NCBI RefSeq assembly: GCF_015645445.1
Contig: NZ_JADOGI010000001.1
Span: forward strand, 62,001 to 126,000
Length of the DNA stretch: 64,000 nt
Direction: 5' to 3'
DNA from: Nonomuraea cypriaca
GTDB taxonomy: Bacteria > Actinomycetota > Actinomycetes > Streptosporangiales > Streptosporangiaceae
Positions within the stretch are counted from its first letter, which is position 1, and the number at the start of each line of letters is the position of its first letter. The translations under genes were made by a program, and so were the position numbers. This document shows positions 41,129 through 50,397 of the stretch, one piece after another. The notes under the pieces are model-generated. The model saw nothing but the letters and a program-made list of their open reading frames with translations. It had not been told where the DNA came from and made no database searches.

Positions 41129-41821
41129 GTGGAGCGAGATCTCACGCGTGAGCGGATCATCAAGGCGGCCTCCGACCTGCTTGCCCAGGGCGGACGCGAC
41201 GCGGTGTCGACCCGGGCGGTCTGTGCTGCGGCGGGAGTGCAGTCGCCGACGCTCTATCGGCTCTTCGGCGACAAGCACGGTCTCCTCGACGCGGTCGCCA
41301 GCCATGGATTCGAGAGCTACCTGGCCGGCAAGACGGCCCTGGCCGAGACCGACGACCCGGTCGAGGACCTGCGGCACGGCTGGGACCTGCATGTGAATTT
41401 CGGCGTCACCAACCCGGCCTGCTATGCGCTGATCTTCGGCGATGTCCGGCCGGGCACAGAACCGCCGGCCGCGCGGCGTGCCGCCGCCGTGCTGGCCGCG
41501 AGGGTCAAGCGGATCGCCGAGGCGGGCCGGCTGCGGGTCAGCGAGGAGCGAGCCGCGCACCTGATCCACGCCACGGGGCGCGGCATGACCTTGACGCTCA
41601 TCTCGCTGCCGGAGGAGCGGCGCGACCCGGCGCTGTCCATCATGGCCCGCGAGGCGATCATCGCCGCGATCACCACCGGCGAATCCACCGCCGCCGGGGA
41701 CGGTCCGACCGGCATCGCGGTGGCGCTACGCGCGGTCGCACCCCAGTTGGCCCCGCTCTCCTCCGCGGAGCGCACCCTGCTGACCGAGTGGATGGACCGC
41801 GTCGCCGCATCGGACCTGTGA
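41129..41821 (+). CDS. TetR-family transcriptional regulator
   Basis: This 230-residue regulator has the N-terminal helix-turn-helix RERIIKAASDLLAQGGRDAVSTRAV ... VQSPTLYRLFGDKHGLLDAV in the standard position, followed by a helical ligand domain. The start is GTG (VERDLTRE) with no clear ribosome binding site. It is in the same direction as and 255 bp upstream of the aldehyde oxidoreductase genes, which it probably controls. Candidate half-sites are noted at 41862-41936. Confidence 0.9.
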   Translation: MERDLTRERIIKAASDLLAQGGRDAVSTRAVCAAAGVQSPTLYRLFGDKHGLLDAVASHGFESYLAGKTALAETDDPVEDLRHGWDLHVNFGVTNPACYALIFGDVRPGTEPPAARRAAAVLAARVKRIAEAGRLRVSEERAAHLIHATGRGMTLTLISLPEERRDPALSIMAREAIIAAITTGESTAAGDGPTGIAVALRAVAPQLAPLSSAERTLLTEWMDRVAASDL

Positions 41822-41861
41822 CACCGAATCACCCGGCGTGACGGCTGACGGCCGCCCATGA

Positions 41862-41936
41862 GATAGCACTGCTAACGGCAAACAGTTGCCAGCGTGACCA
41901 TGGCGGCGGTACGGTTGCTGTGTTGTCACTGCTATC
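41862..41936. promoter_or_regulatory. Inverted GATAGCA-type sites before the oxidoreductase genes
   Basis: GATAGCACTG (41862-41871) faces CACTGCTATC (41927-41936), matching as an inverted pair at 9 of 10 positions and separated by 55 bp. They lie between the TetR gene and the PaoA-like gene. A weaker relative (CGATAACAACGG on the minus strand) lies at the TetR start. A TetR binding role is suggested by position only. Confidence 0.3.
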
Positions 41937-42076
41937 ACCGAAGCAGGTGGAATGACTCTGAAAGCGCACACCGTCGCTGCGCAGGGTCCCCTCCCGCGAC
42001 GGCGACGGCGACGGCGACGACCGCATCCTGCGCATCGACCTCGCTCCCGTCCCGACCCCTTCGTGAGGTGAACGTC

Positions 42077-42664
42077 ATGTCCGATGAAGACCTGACCCGG
42101 CGTACCGTCATCAAGACGGGCGCCGCCGTCGCCGCCGCGACCGCGATCCCCCTGAACGCCCTGCCGAGCCAGGCCGCGACGGTCAGCACCGTCACGGACG
42201 CGGCACGGATCTCACTGAAGGTCAACGGCGTGACGCACGAGCAGGAGCTCGAAGCACGCGTGACCCTGCTCGACGCCCTGCGCGAGCGGATCGGCCTGAC
42301 CGGCACCAAGAAGGGCTGTGACCGCGGTGAATGCGGCGCCTGCACCGTCCTGGTGGACGGACGGCGGATCAAGTCCTGCATGACCCTCGCCGTCATGCAG
42401 CAGGGCCGCGAGATCACCACCGTGGAGGGACTGGCCCGCGGCGACGACCTGCATCCGGTACAAGCGGCCTTCATCCGAAATGATGGGTTCCAGTGCGGTT
42501 TTTGCACTCCGGGCCAGATCATGTCCGCGGTCGCCTGCATCAACGAGGGACACACCGGATCCGACGACGAGATCCGCGAATGGATGAGCGGCAACATCTG
42601 CCGCTGCAGCTGCTACCCCAACATCGTCGCCTCCGTCCGCCAAGCCGCGAAGGACATGACCTGA
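42077..42664 (+). CDS. Periplasmic aldehyde oxidoreductase, 2Fe-2S subunit (PaoA/YagT-like)
   Basis: This is a 195-residue subunit of a xanthine-oxidase-family molybdoenzyme. A twin-arginine signal (TRRTVIKTGAAVAAATAI) exports the folded complex. The plant-type ferredoxin motif is CDRGECGACTVLVDG with a later Cys (RRIKSCMT), and the second cluster site is CGFCTPGQIM with ICRCSCYPNI. The length and Tat signal match E. coli PaoA. The usual ICRCGCY is ICRCSCY here. The start is the ATG of MSDEDLTRR with GAGGTGAAC upstream. Stop and next start overlap as TGATG. Confidence 0.92.
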   Translation: MSDEDLTRRTVIKTGAAVAAATAIPLNALPSQAATVSTVTDAARISLKVNGVTHEQELEARVTLLDALRERIGLTGTKKGCDRGECGACTVLVDGRRIKSCMTLAVMQQGREITTVEGLARGDDLHPVQAAFIRNDGFQCGFCTPGQIMSAVACINEGHTGSDDEIREWMSGNICRCSCYPNIVASVRQAAKDMT

Positions 42665-43644
42665 TGGACGCGTTCGCCTACACCCGCGCCGACCGGCCCG
42701 AGAGCGCGGTCCGCCGCGCCGCGGACCCCCAGGTGGGCTACATCGCCGGGGGCACCGACCTGCTCAACCTGCTGAAGGACGGCGTCGAGCACTACGACCG
42801 CCTGATCGACATCAACGCGCTGCCGCTGGCCGACGTACGGGAGAGCGGCGGGCTCATCCGGCTCGGGGCGATGAGCCGGATGAGCGACGTGGCCCTGCAC
42901 CGGACCGTACGCCGCCGGCTGCCGGTCCTGTCACAGGCGCTGCTCGCCAGCGCCTCACCACAGGTGCGCAACATGGCCTCACTCGGCGGCAACCTGCTGC
43001 AACGTACCCGATGCTGGTACTTCCGAGACGCCACCATGCCCTGCAACAAACGGCGGCCCGGCAGCGGCTGTTCGGCCATCAACGGCCAGAACCGCTGGCA
43101 CGCCATCGTCGGCGGCAGCGACCAGTGCATCGCCGTCCACCCCTCCGACCTGGCCGTCGCCCTCACCGCTCTGGACGCCACCGTGCACACCCTGAGTGCC
43201 GAAGGCCCGCGCCGCATCCCCATGGCCGACTTCTACCTGCCCCCGGGAGAAACCCCGCACCTCGAGACCGCCCTACGCCCAGGCGAACTCATCACCGGCA
43301 TCGACGTGCCCGTCACCGACCTGGCCACCGGCTCGCGATACCTGAAAGTACGCGACCGGGCCACCTTCGAATTCGCCGTCGTCTCCGTCGCCGCCCTGAT
43401 CCGGCTCCGCGGCGACGAGGTCCGCGAAGCCCGCCTGGCCTTCGGCGGCATCGCACCCCGCCCCTGGCGCTCCACGGAGGTCGAGCAGGTGTTGATCGGC
43501 CGCCAGCTGAACGCCGCCACGATCGAAGCCGCCGGCGCGGCCCTGGTCCGCGACGCCCAGCCACGCGAGCACAACGCCTTCAAGGTCCCACTGGTGAAAC
43601 GGGCCCTGTCCACCATCCTCAACCAGTTCGGGAGGGCCCGATGA
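42664..43644 (+). CDS. Aldehyde oxidoreductase, FAD subunit with extra Fe-S loop (PaoB/YagS-like)
   Basis: This 326-residue FAD-binding subunit has the flavin motif YIAGGTDLLNLLKDG, the second motif ASPQVRNMASLGGNLLQRTRC, and the CO_dehydrogenase flavoprotein C-terminal domain. The loop RCWYFRDATMPCNKR with GSGCSAINGQNR supplies the cysteines that carry an additional 4Fe-4S cluster in PaoB-type subunits. It passes electrons from the molybdenum subunit to an acceptor. Translation is coupled to both neighbours by TGATG and ATGA overlaps. Confidence 0.92.
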   Translation: MDAFAYTRADRPESAVRRAADPQVGYIAGGTDLLNLLKDGVEHYDRLIDINALPLADVRESGGLIRLGAMSRMSDVALHRTVRRRLPVLSQALLASASPQVRNMASLGGNLLQRTRCWYFRDATMPCNKRRPGSGCSAINGQNRWHAIVGGSDQCIAVHPSDLAVALTALDATVHTLSAEGPRRIPMADFYLPPGETPHLETALRPGELITGIDVPVTDLATGSRYLKVRDRATFEFAVVSVAALIRLRGDEVREARLAFGGIAPRPWRSTEVEQVLIGRQLNAATIEAAGAALVRDAQPREHNAFKVPLVKRALSTILNQFGRAR

Positions 43645-45839
43645 CCGAGTCCCAGGTCGGCCGGCCGGTCAGCCGAGTGGACGGCGTCGCCAAGGTCACC
43701 GGTGAGGCCCGGTACGCGGCGGACGCCGACGTGGCCGGGGTGACCCACGCGGTCCTGGTCATGAGCACCATCGCGCGGGGTCGTGTCACGGCCATCGACA
43801 CCTCCAAGGCGACCACCGCGCCAGGGGTGCTGGGCGTCTTCACCCACCAGAACCTGGACCGCATCGCCCTCCCCGGCCCGGAGATCGCGTTCCTGAAGCG
43901 GTTCCTGCCCGTACAGGACGACCAGATCCGGCACGCGGGCCAGCCCGTCGCGATCGTGGTGGCGGGGACTCTGGAACAGGCCCAGCAGGCGTCCGGTCTG
44001 GTCGGCGTCACCTACCAGGCGGAGCCTGCCCGGGTGGTGCTCGCCGACGACATGGGTGAGGCGTACGTGCCGCCGGAGACCAACGACGGCCACAACGACT
44101 ATGTACGCGGTGACGTCGCCGCCGGTCTGGCCGCCGCGCACACCGTGGCCGAGGCCACGTACACCACTCCGCTGCAGCACCACAACGCCCTCGAACCGTC
44201 GGTCACGGTGGCGGCCTGGGACGGCGACCGGCTGACCGTGCACGAGTCCACGCAGGCCATCTCCAACACCAAGAACGCGCTCATACAGGCTTTCGGACTT
44301 TCCCCTGAGAACGTACGCGTCATCTCGCCCTACCTGGGCGGCGGATTTGGGGCGAAAGGCCCGGTATGGCCGCACACCGTGCTCGCGGCGGCGGTCGCGC
44401 GACAGGTTGGACGGCCCGTCAAGCTGGTGCTGACGCGGGCGCACGCGTACACCTCCAACGGGCACCGCGCCGAGACGCACCAGGTGCTCCGCGTGGGCGC
44501 CGCCCGTGACGGGCGGCTCACCGCGATCCAGCACACGGTCACGCAGCAGGTGTCGCGCACCGAGGACGCGATGCTCAACAGCTCGGAGCCGACCCGGATC
44601 CTGTACGCCTGCCCGAACGTCCGCTCAACGCAGCAGGCCGTACGACTTGACCTGCCGATGGGCAGCTTCGCCCGTTCACCGGAGACCGCGACCAGTCACG
44701 CACTGGAGTCCACGCTCGACGAGCTCGGCTACGCGCTCGACCTGGACCCGGTCGAGCTCAGGATGCGCAACTGGTCAGCGATCAACCAGGACACCAAGGT
44801 CGCGCACGGCAGCAACCACCTGCGCGAATGCTACGAGCGCGGAGCCGAGCGCTTCGGCTGGTCGCGCCGTGACCCCCGGCCCGGTTCCATGCGCGACCGC
44901 GACGGGCTGATCGGCTGGGGCATGGCGACCGCCGCGCACACCGCGGGTGGCAGACCGGGCTCGTCGGCCGCCGTGACGATCGGCGTCGACGGCACCGCGC
45001 GGATCCGGTCGGGCACACAGGACCTCGGGACCGGCACGTACACGGTGATGCGCCAGCTCGGCGCCGAGGTGCTCGGCCTGCGGCTGCGTGAGGTCCGCTT
45101 CGATCTCGGCGACTCGGCCTACCCGCCGGCGTTCGCGTCGGCGGCGTCGGCGACCGTGCCGAGCGTCGGCGGCGGGGTCGTCCGCGCCGCGACCGCCGCC
45201 CGCGACCAGGTGATCGCGCTCGCCGTGGCCGATCCGGACAACCCGCTGCACGGTGTGGCCCCCGATCAGATCAGCGTCGGCGACGGAGACCTGTTCCACA
45301 CCGAGCGGCCCTCGCGGCGGGTCGGCTACCGCCAGGTGATGCGCCGCCACGGCAGACCCATCGAGGTGACCAGCGAGGCGGTCTTCGCGCCCATGGGCTA
45401 CTCCGTCGGCGCGACCTTCGTCGAGGTGCACGTCGACCCCGTGCTGGGACGGGTCCGGGTCCGCCGCGTGGTCGGGGTGTTCGACTGCGGCCGGGTCCTC
45501 AACCACCGCACCGCCCGCAGCCAGGCGATCGGCGGCGCCATCTGGGCGATCGGGTTCACCCTCAGCGAGCACACCCTGGTCGACCCGCACCTAGGCCGCA
45601 TCGTCACCCCGAACCTGTCCGGCTACCTCGTCCCCGTCAACGCCGACGTGCCGGACATCGACGTCAGCTTCATCGACCAGCCCGACCCGTCCAGCCCGGC
45701 GCTCGGCGCCCGAGGCTTCGGCGAGACGCCCGCGACCGGGGTCACCGCGGCCATCGGCAACGCCGTCTACCACGCCATCGGTCACCGCATCCGCGACCTG
45801 CCGATCAGCCAGGACAAAATCATCGCCGCACTGTCCTGA
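43641..45839 (+). CDS. Aldehyde oxidoreductase, molybdopterin subunit (PaoC/YagR-like)
   Basis: This is a 732-residue catalytic subunit. The N-terminal domain begins RPVSRVDGVAKVTGEARYAAD. Molybdopterin-binding stretches include SPYLGGGFGAKGPVWPHTVLAA, DLPMGSFARSPETATSHALES and GTQDLGTGTYTVMRQLGAEVLGL (listed as separate motifs). The catalytic Glu is in GARGFGETPATGVTAAIGNA near the C-terminus. The family oxidises aldehydes, with PaoC acting on aromatic aldehydes in the periplasm. The cofactor in PaoC is MCD. No dedicated chaperone (PaoD/XdhC) gene follows within the window. Confidence 0.93.
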   Translation: MTESQVGRPVSRVDGVAKVTGEARYAADADVAGVTHAVLVMSTIARGRVTAIDTSKATTAPGVLGVFTHQNLDRIALPGPEIAFLKRFLPVQDDQIRHAGQPVAIVVAGTLEQAQQASGLVGVTYQAEPARVVLADDMGEAYVPPETNDGHNDYVRGDVAAGLAAAHTVAEATYTTPLQHHNALEPSVTVAAWDGDRLTVHESTQAISNTKNALIQAFGLSPENVRVISPYLGGGFGAKGPVWPHTVLAAAVARQVGRPVKLVLTRAHAYTSNGHRAETHQVLRVGAARDGRLTAIQHTVTQQVSRTEDAMLNSSEPTRILYACPNVRSTQQAVRLDLPMGSFARSPETATSHALESTLDELGYALDLDPVELRMRNWSAINQDTKVAHGSNHLRECYERGAERFGWSRRDPRPGSMRDRDGLIGWGMATAAHTAGGRPGSSAAVTIGVDGTARIRSGTQDLGTGTYTVMRQLGAEVLGLRLREVRFDLGDSAYPPAFASAASATVPSVGGGVVRAATAARDQVIALAVADPDNPLHGVAPDQISVGDGDLFHTERPSRRVGYRQVMRRHGRPIEVTSEAVFAPMGYSVGATFVEVHVDPVLGRVRVRRVVGVFDCGRVLNHRTARSQAIGGAIWAIGFTLSEHTLVDPHLGRIVTPNLSGYLVPVNADVPDIDVSFIDQPDPSSPALGARGFGETPATGVTAAIGNAVYHAIGHRIRDLPISQDKIIAALS

Positions 45840-45843
45840 CCAG

Positions 45844-45865
45844 GGCCGGAGATCATCATCCGGCC
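45844..45865. terminator. Bidirectional stem-loop between convergent genes
   Basis: GGCCGGA (45844-45850) pairs with TCCGGCC (45859-45865) across an 8-nt loop. It lies between the end of the molybdenum subunit gene and the convergent LacI gene, whose stop codon (45856-45858) is inside the loop. It is likely to end transcription from both sides. Confidence 0.6.
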
Positions 45866-46863
45866 GGTGGGGAGGCGGTGGAAGCGCGGTAGACCATGGA
45901 GACGGGGAGGACATCCTCTGCCGACGCGCTTCTGGACGCGATGCGATCGAGGAGGAGGCGGACGGCGGCCGCTCCGGCGTCGAAGAACGGCATGCGCACA
46001 GTCGTCAGCGGCGGGATGGTCCGGGCGGCGACCGGATGGTCGTCACAGCCGACGACCGAGCAGTCATCGGGGACGCTACGCCCTCGCTCGTGCAGCGCGT
46101 TGAGCACGCCGACCGCCATGAGGTCGTTCTGCACGTAGATCGCGGTGATGTCGGGCGCTCGGTCGAGCAGCCGGTGCGTGGCGGCGTACCCGCCCTCGAC
46201 CTCCCACGCGCCGTCCTCGACGAGGAGCGGATCGTAGAGGCCGAGTTCGGTCAGCACCTCGCGGTAGACGGCGGTGCGCTGCTGCGCGCTGTGCCGCTGC
46301 TGGAGGCCGGTCACCGTGGCGATCCGGCGATGGCCGAGCGCGAGCAGGTGGCGGACCGGGAGCGCCGCGCTGCCCTCGGATTCGACGGTGACGGTCGGGA
46401 CGCCGCCGCCGGCGATGTCGTGCAGGCTGACGGCGGGAGGCCCGGTACGCAACAGCCGCCCGACCTCCTCGTCCTCCTCGGTTGCCGGGGCGTTCATGAT
46501 GATTCCGTCGACCCGGCGCTCCATCAGCACGCGCAGGTAACGCACGCAGTCGGAGCCGTCCGGCTCGAGGCTGCTGAGGATCACGCTGAGGCCGTGCTGC
46601 CGTGCTTCGCGCTCGATGCCGACGAGGGACAGCGCCGGCGTCGAGTTGCTGAAGTCGACGGTGATCACTCCGAGGGTCAGGGAACTGCGTGACTGCAGGC
46701 TGCGGGCCAGCGCGTTGGGTATGTAGCCGATCTCCTCGGCCGCCTCGATGATGCGCTGCCGGGTGGCCGGGGTGACGGCGCCCTTGCCGTTGAGCACTTT
46801 GCTCACCGTCTGGAAGCTCACGTTGGCGCGCGCGGCGACGTCCCTGAGCGAGACACTGGCCAC
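45856..46863 (-). CDS. LacI-family regulator of the sulfated-sugar cluster
   Basis: This is a 335-residue repressor with helix-turn-helix VSLRDVAARANVSFQTVSKVLNG and hinge NALARSLQSRSSLTLGVITVDFS. Its sugar-binding domain ends in CSVVGCDDHPVAARTIPPLTTVRMPF. It is divergent to the importer, sulfatase and GH2 genes. Two GCGAACGTTCGC palindromes in the 223-bp gap are its probable operators, one of them 18 bp before its own start. Confidence 0.93.
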   Translation of the reverse strand: MASVSLRDVAARANVSFQTVSKVLNGKGAVTPATRQRIIEAAEEIGYIPNALARSLQSRSSLTLGVITVDFSNSTPALSLVGIEREARQHGLSVILSSLEPDGSDCVRYLRVLMERRVDGIIMNAPATEEDEEVGRLLRTGPPAVSLHDIAGGGVPTVTVESEGSAALPVRHLLALGHRRIATVTGLQQRHSAQQRTAVYREVLTELGLYDPLLVEDGAWEVEGGYAATHRLLDRAPDITAIYVQNDLMAVGVLNALHERGRSVPDDCSVVGCDDHPVAARTIPPLTTVRMPFFDAGAAAVRLLLDRIASRSASAEDVLPVSMVYRASTASPPAG

Positions 46864-46880
46864 GGTGTTACCTCCGGAGG

Positions 46881-46892
46881 GCGAACGTTCGC
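46881..46892. promoter_or_regulatory. LacI-type operator near the regulator start (GCGAACGTTCGC)
   Basis: This is a perfect 12-bp palindrome of the LacI class, 18 bp upstream of the LacI ATG at 46863. It is consistent with autorepression. Confidence 0.75.
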
Positions 46893-46973
46893 ATCAACAG
46901 CGCGGCACCGCCGCATGAGTTAACACCATAACTCGCAAGGGTTGACGGAGTCACCTGCGGTGGCACAGCATAG

Positions 46974-46985
46974 GCGAACGTTCGC
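46974..46985. promoter_or_regulatory. Second LacI-type operator (GCGAACGTTCGC) for the importer operon
   Basis: The same palindrome, extended here to GGCGAACGTTCGCC, lies 101 bp upstream of the binding protein gene. The 93-bp spacing between the two copies would allow looping by a LacI tetramer or independent binding of dimers. Confidence 0.8.
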
Positions 46986-47086
46986 CTTCGGATCGGGCCC
47001 TCTCGGACCTGGTTCGGAGCCTTGACCATCGTCCCTCGTCTCAGTTCCCGCGCATCAGTCCCGGCGGGAAGGAGAGGACCCCCCCC

Positions 47087-48571
47087 ATGACGACTTTTGG
47101 CCGTCGGCGATTCCTCGGGCTGTCCGGCGCCGCTCTCGCGGGCGTCCTCGGCGTCGCCGGGTGCAGCCGTTCCTCGCAGCAGGAGGCCGCCACGGCGGCC
47201 GGCGGCGACGTGATCCGCTGGTGGGATCACTTCCAGCCGCTGAAGCCGCTGTACGAGCAGATGTTCGCCGAGTACGGCAAGGCCCACCCGGGCGTTCGGG
47301 TGGAGCACGTGGTGTACAACCCGAGTGAGATGGGCCAGGCGCTGCAGCTGGCGTTCAAGAGCAACCAGATCGCCGATGTGCACTCCGTCGCCGGCCTCGG
47401 ATCGTCGGAGGCGGCTCTGGTCGCGGGCGGCTGGTTCTCGCCGCTGGCGGACCAGGACGCGATCCGCGCGAAGCTCCCCGCCGACGGCCTGCTCGAGGGG
47501 TTGCACGTCTTCGACGGCAAGCTCTACACCTTCCCCGTCTTCAGCGCCCGGCAGTACGCCACGCTCAACTGGTTCAACCGCGAGCTGGTCGAGAAGGCCG
47601 GCGGCGACCCGGACAACGGCCCGGCGACCTGGGACGAGTTCCGCTCTCTCGCCGCGCGGATCACCAAGGACGGCGGCGGGCGGGCGCACGGCTGGATCCA
47701 GGGCCTGCAGTTCCAGGAGCGGATGCAGAGCCACGTGATCGAGCTGGCGATGTCCGCCGGAGCCCCGCTGGCCATGACCCCGGGGGCCAACGAGATGGGT
47801 CTGGTGGACCCGCGGACCGGCGAGTACGCCTACGCGGGCGAGCCGTTCGTCCAGGCGTTGGAGTTCCTGCTGTCCCTGGTGCGCGACAAGGTCGTGTTCC
47901 CCGCGTCGACCTCGCTGGACGCCAGGACCGCTCGGGCCAGGTGGGCGACCGGGGTGGCGGGCATGTTCTTCGACGGGTCGTGGAACATCGGCGTCGTCAA
48001 CGGGCAGTTCAAGCAGTTCATCGACAAGGTCGGGATCGGCCCCATCCCGTCACCGGAGGGCGAGCCGGTCCTGTACGGTGCTCCCGCCCAGGGCCAGCTG
48101 TTCGTGTCCAGCCAGTCCGAGCACGTGGAGGCGGCCTCGGAGTTGCTCGCCAGGTGCACCGGCCCCGAGTTCAACAGGGCGCTGGCCACGTACATGGACC
48201 AGGTGCCCTTCGACCTGGAGGCCGTGTCGACCGCGGACGTGCACCCGACGTACAAGCGCGCGGTCGAGGTGTTCGGCCAGACCGTACGGCTCGCGCCCAG
48301 CCCCGTCGCCCGCAACCCCGCCGTCACACAGGTGATCAGCGAGATGAAGCAGCCGAGGCCCACGCTCGGCGAGATCACGCAGGGCATCCTCAGCGGTGAG
48401 ATCACCGACATCGGGAAGACGTTGCGCGAACACACAGGAAAGCTCGCCGCCGAGCGGGAGCGCGCCACGCGGGTCGTGTCAGGAAAGGGCGTGAAGGTGA
48501 GCCTGGACGACTGGAAGTTCCCGAACTGGCAGCCCGGCGAGGACTACACGGCGGAGATGTACCAGCAGTGA
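47087..48571 (+). CDS. Sugar ABC transporter substrate-binding lipoprotein (SBP_bac_1)
   Basis: This 494-residue family 1 solute-binding protein has a Tat-like start (FGRRRFLGLSGAALAG) and a lipobox (GVAGC, Cys about residue 26). The mature region GDVIRWWDHFQPLKPLYEQMFAEYGKAHPG is the usual carbohydrate-binding-protein opening, and the C-terminal half has PSPEGEPVLYGAPAQGQLF. It delivers an oligosaccharide to the permeases encoded next. GGGAAGGAGAGGA lies upstream of the ATG. Its stop overlaps the next start as GTGATG. Confidence 0.93.
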   Translation: MTTFGRRRFLGLSGAALAGVLGVAGCSRSSQQEAATAAGGDVIRWWDHFQPLKPLYEQMFAEYGKAHPGVRVEHVVYNPSEMGQALQLAFKSNQIADVHSVAGLGSSEAALVAGGWFSPLADQDAIRAKLPADGLLEGLHVFDGKLYTFPVFSARQYATLNWFNRELVEKAGGDPDNGPATWDEFRSLAARITKDGGGRAHGWIQGLQFQERMQSHVIELAMSAGAPLAMTPGANEMGLVDPRTGEYAYAGEPFVQALEFLLSLVRDKVVFPASTSLDARTARARWATGVAGMFFDGSWNIGVVNGQFKQFIDKVGIGPIPSPEGEPVLYGAPAQGQLFVSSQSEHVEAASELLARCTGPEFNRALATYMDQVPFDLEAVSTADVHPTYKRAVEVFGQTVRLAPSPVARNPAVTQVISEMKQPRPTLGEITQGILSGEITDIGKTLREHTGKLAAERERATRVVSGKGVKVSLDDWKFPNWQPGEDYTAEMYQQ

Positions 48572-49542
48572 TGAGCAGCGTGACGCGGGAGGGCGCGGCG
48601 ACGGTGAGCGGCCCGGCCGTCCCGGCCCGTCGCCGAGGGCTCGCCGCCAGGATCTGGTCGGAGCGGTGGTCATACGCCTTCCTGCTGCCCACCCTGGTGC
48701 TGTTCGGCATGTACACGGTCTGGCCGATCATCTCCAGCCTGTACTACTCCCTGCTCGACTGGAACGGGCTGGGTGCCGAGCGGCCCTTCATCGGCCTGGC
48801 CAACTACCGGGAGGCGTTCGGCGACCCGCTGTTCTGGAAGTCGTTCGGGATCACGCTGGTGATCATCGCGGTGACCGTACCTCTGCGGGTCGGGCTGAGC
48901 CTGCTGGTCGCGCTCGTCCTGAACAACCCGCGGCTACCCCTCGCCAAGCTGTTCAGGACCGCGTTGTTCGTCCCCGTGGTGACGACGACGGCGATCATCG
49001 GTGTGGTCATGGGGTTCATCTTCGACCCCGCCGGCGGCCCGGTGAACCAGCTGCTGCTCGACCTCGGGATCGTCGACCAGCCGGTCGACTTCCTGGGGGA
49101 CCCCGCATCCTCCCTGTGGACGGTGATGGGCGTGCACATGTGGAAGTGGTTCGGCATCACCCTCGTCTACTGGCTCGCCGCGCTCCAGACCATCCCCGTC
49201 ACGGTGTACGAGGCCGCCAGGACGGACGGCGCAGGCGGCTGGGCGTCGCTGCGCCACGTGACGCTACCGATGCTCAAGCCCTTCCTGATCATCATCGCCC
49301 TCCTCACGGCCATCGAGACCATGCAGATCTTCGACCTGGTCCTGACGATGACCAACGGAGGGCCGTTCTTCTCCACCCTCACCACCGAGGTCTACATCTA
49401 CCAGCAGGCCTTCGCCAACTCCACGCCCCGGCTCGGATACGGAGCGGCACTCGGCGTGCTGTTCGGGCTCCTCACGCTCGCCTTCGCCGGGATCCAGGCC
49501 ATCGGCATCCGTTACGCCAACCGCGCCAGGAGCGGCTCATGA
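48571..49542 (+). CDS. Sugar ABC transporter permease (MalF type)
   Basis: This is a 323-residue permease with six helices (SYAFLLPTLVLFGMYTVWPI at the N-terminus). The EAA loop is YEAARTDGAGGWASLRHVTLPMLKP, typical of CUT1 carbohydrate importers. ATG 48571 overlaps the stop of the binding protein gene; a GTG three bases upstream is possible. No ATPase gene is in the cluster, so a shared MsiK-type ATPase encoded elsewhere is probably used, as is common in actinomycetes. Confidence 0.93.
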   Translation: MSSVTREGAATVSGPAVPARRRGLAARIWSERWSYAFLLPTLVLFGMYTVWPIISSLYYSLLDWNGLGAERPFIGLANYREAFGDPLFWKSFGITLVIIAVTVPLRVGLSLLVALVLNNPRLPLAKLFRTALFVPVVTTTAIIGVVMGFIFDPAGGPVNQLLLDLGIVDQPVDFLGDPASSLWTVMGVHMWKWFGITLVYWLAALQTIPVTVYEAARTDGAGGWASLRHVTLPMLKPFLIIIALLTAIETMQIFDLVLTMTNGGPFFSTLTTEVYIYQQAFANSTPRLGYGAALGVLFGLLTLAFAGIQAIGIRYANRARSGS

Positions 49543-50381
49543 GCGCTGCCGTCAACCGCCGCCGTCTCGGGATCTGGACACAGGTGATCGTGCTCGCCGT
49601 CATCTGCCTGGTGTGGATCTATCCATTGCTGTGGATCGTCTCGGCCTCCCTGAAGGATTCGCTGGGAGTCTTCTCCGGAGGGCTCGGCCTGATCCCCGAA
49701 TCGTTGCACTTCGAGAACTACGTGCGTGCCTGGCGAGACGCCGACTTCGGGCTGTACACCTTGAACAGCGTGGTCGTCACCCTGGGAACGGTGGTGCTGG
49801 TCGTCCTGCGCTGCGCCCTGGCCGGCTATGTCATCGCCCGCCGGAGCTTCATCGGCAAGCGCGCGGTCGTCGCCGTGCTGGTCGCGACGCTGTTCGCACC
49901 GGGCGGCCTCACCATCATCCCGGTGGTCGAGCTCAGCGACCTCCTGGGACTGCTGAACTCGCGCACAGGCATCATCCTCGCTCTCGCGGGCGGCGGCCAC
50001 GTCGCCGCCGTCCTGCTCTACGCCGGCTATTTCCACCGCATCCCGCGCGAGCTCGAAGAAGCGGCGATCATGGACGGCGCGGGCTTCCTGCGGACGTTCT
50101 TCCGCGTCGTGCTGCCACTCGCCGGCCCGGTCACCGCGACGGTGAGCGTCATGACCTTCCTGGCGGCCTGGAACAACTTCTTGCTGCCGCTGGTGTTCAC
50201 CTTCAGCCGCCCGGACCTGCGCACGCTCTCGGTGGGCATGCTCGCCTTCCGCGGCACCAACTCCACCGACTGGTCCGGCCTCGCCGCGGCTGGCACCATC
50301 TCCCTGATCCCGCTGCTCCTCGTCTTCCTCGCGCTCCAGCGCCACTTCGTCGAAGGCGTCGCCGGGGCCGTGAAGTCCTGA
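49539..50381 (+). CDS. Sugar ABC transporter permease (MalG type)
   Basis: This is a 280-residue permease with an N-terminal helix (IWTQVIVLAVICLVWIYPLL), the MalG-like WIVSASLKDS, and the EAA loop LEEAAIMDGAGFLRTFFRVVLPLAGP. It pairs with the product at 48571-49542 in a CUT1 importer. Its ATG overlaps the upstream stop as ATGA. The sulfatase gene follows 16 bp later. Confidence 0.93.
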   Translation: MSAAVNRRRLGIWTQVIVLAVICLVWIYPLLWIVSASLKDSLGVFSGGLGLIPESLHFENYVRAWRDADFGLYTLNSVVVTLGTVVLVVLRCALAGYVIARRSFIGKRAVVAVLVATLFAPGGLTIIPVVELSDLLGLLNSRTGIILALAGGGHVAAVLLYAGYFHRIPRELEEAAIMDGAGFLRTFFRVVLPLAGPVTATVSVMTFLAAWNNFLLPLVFTFSRPDLRTLSVGMLAFRGTNSTDWSGLAAAGTISLIPLLLVFLALQRHFVEGVAGAVKS

Positions 50382-50397
50382 CACGCCCTTACCTCGA

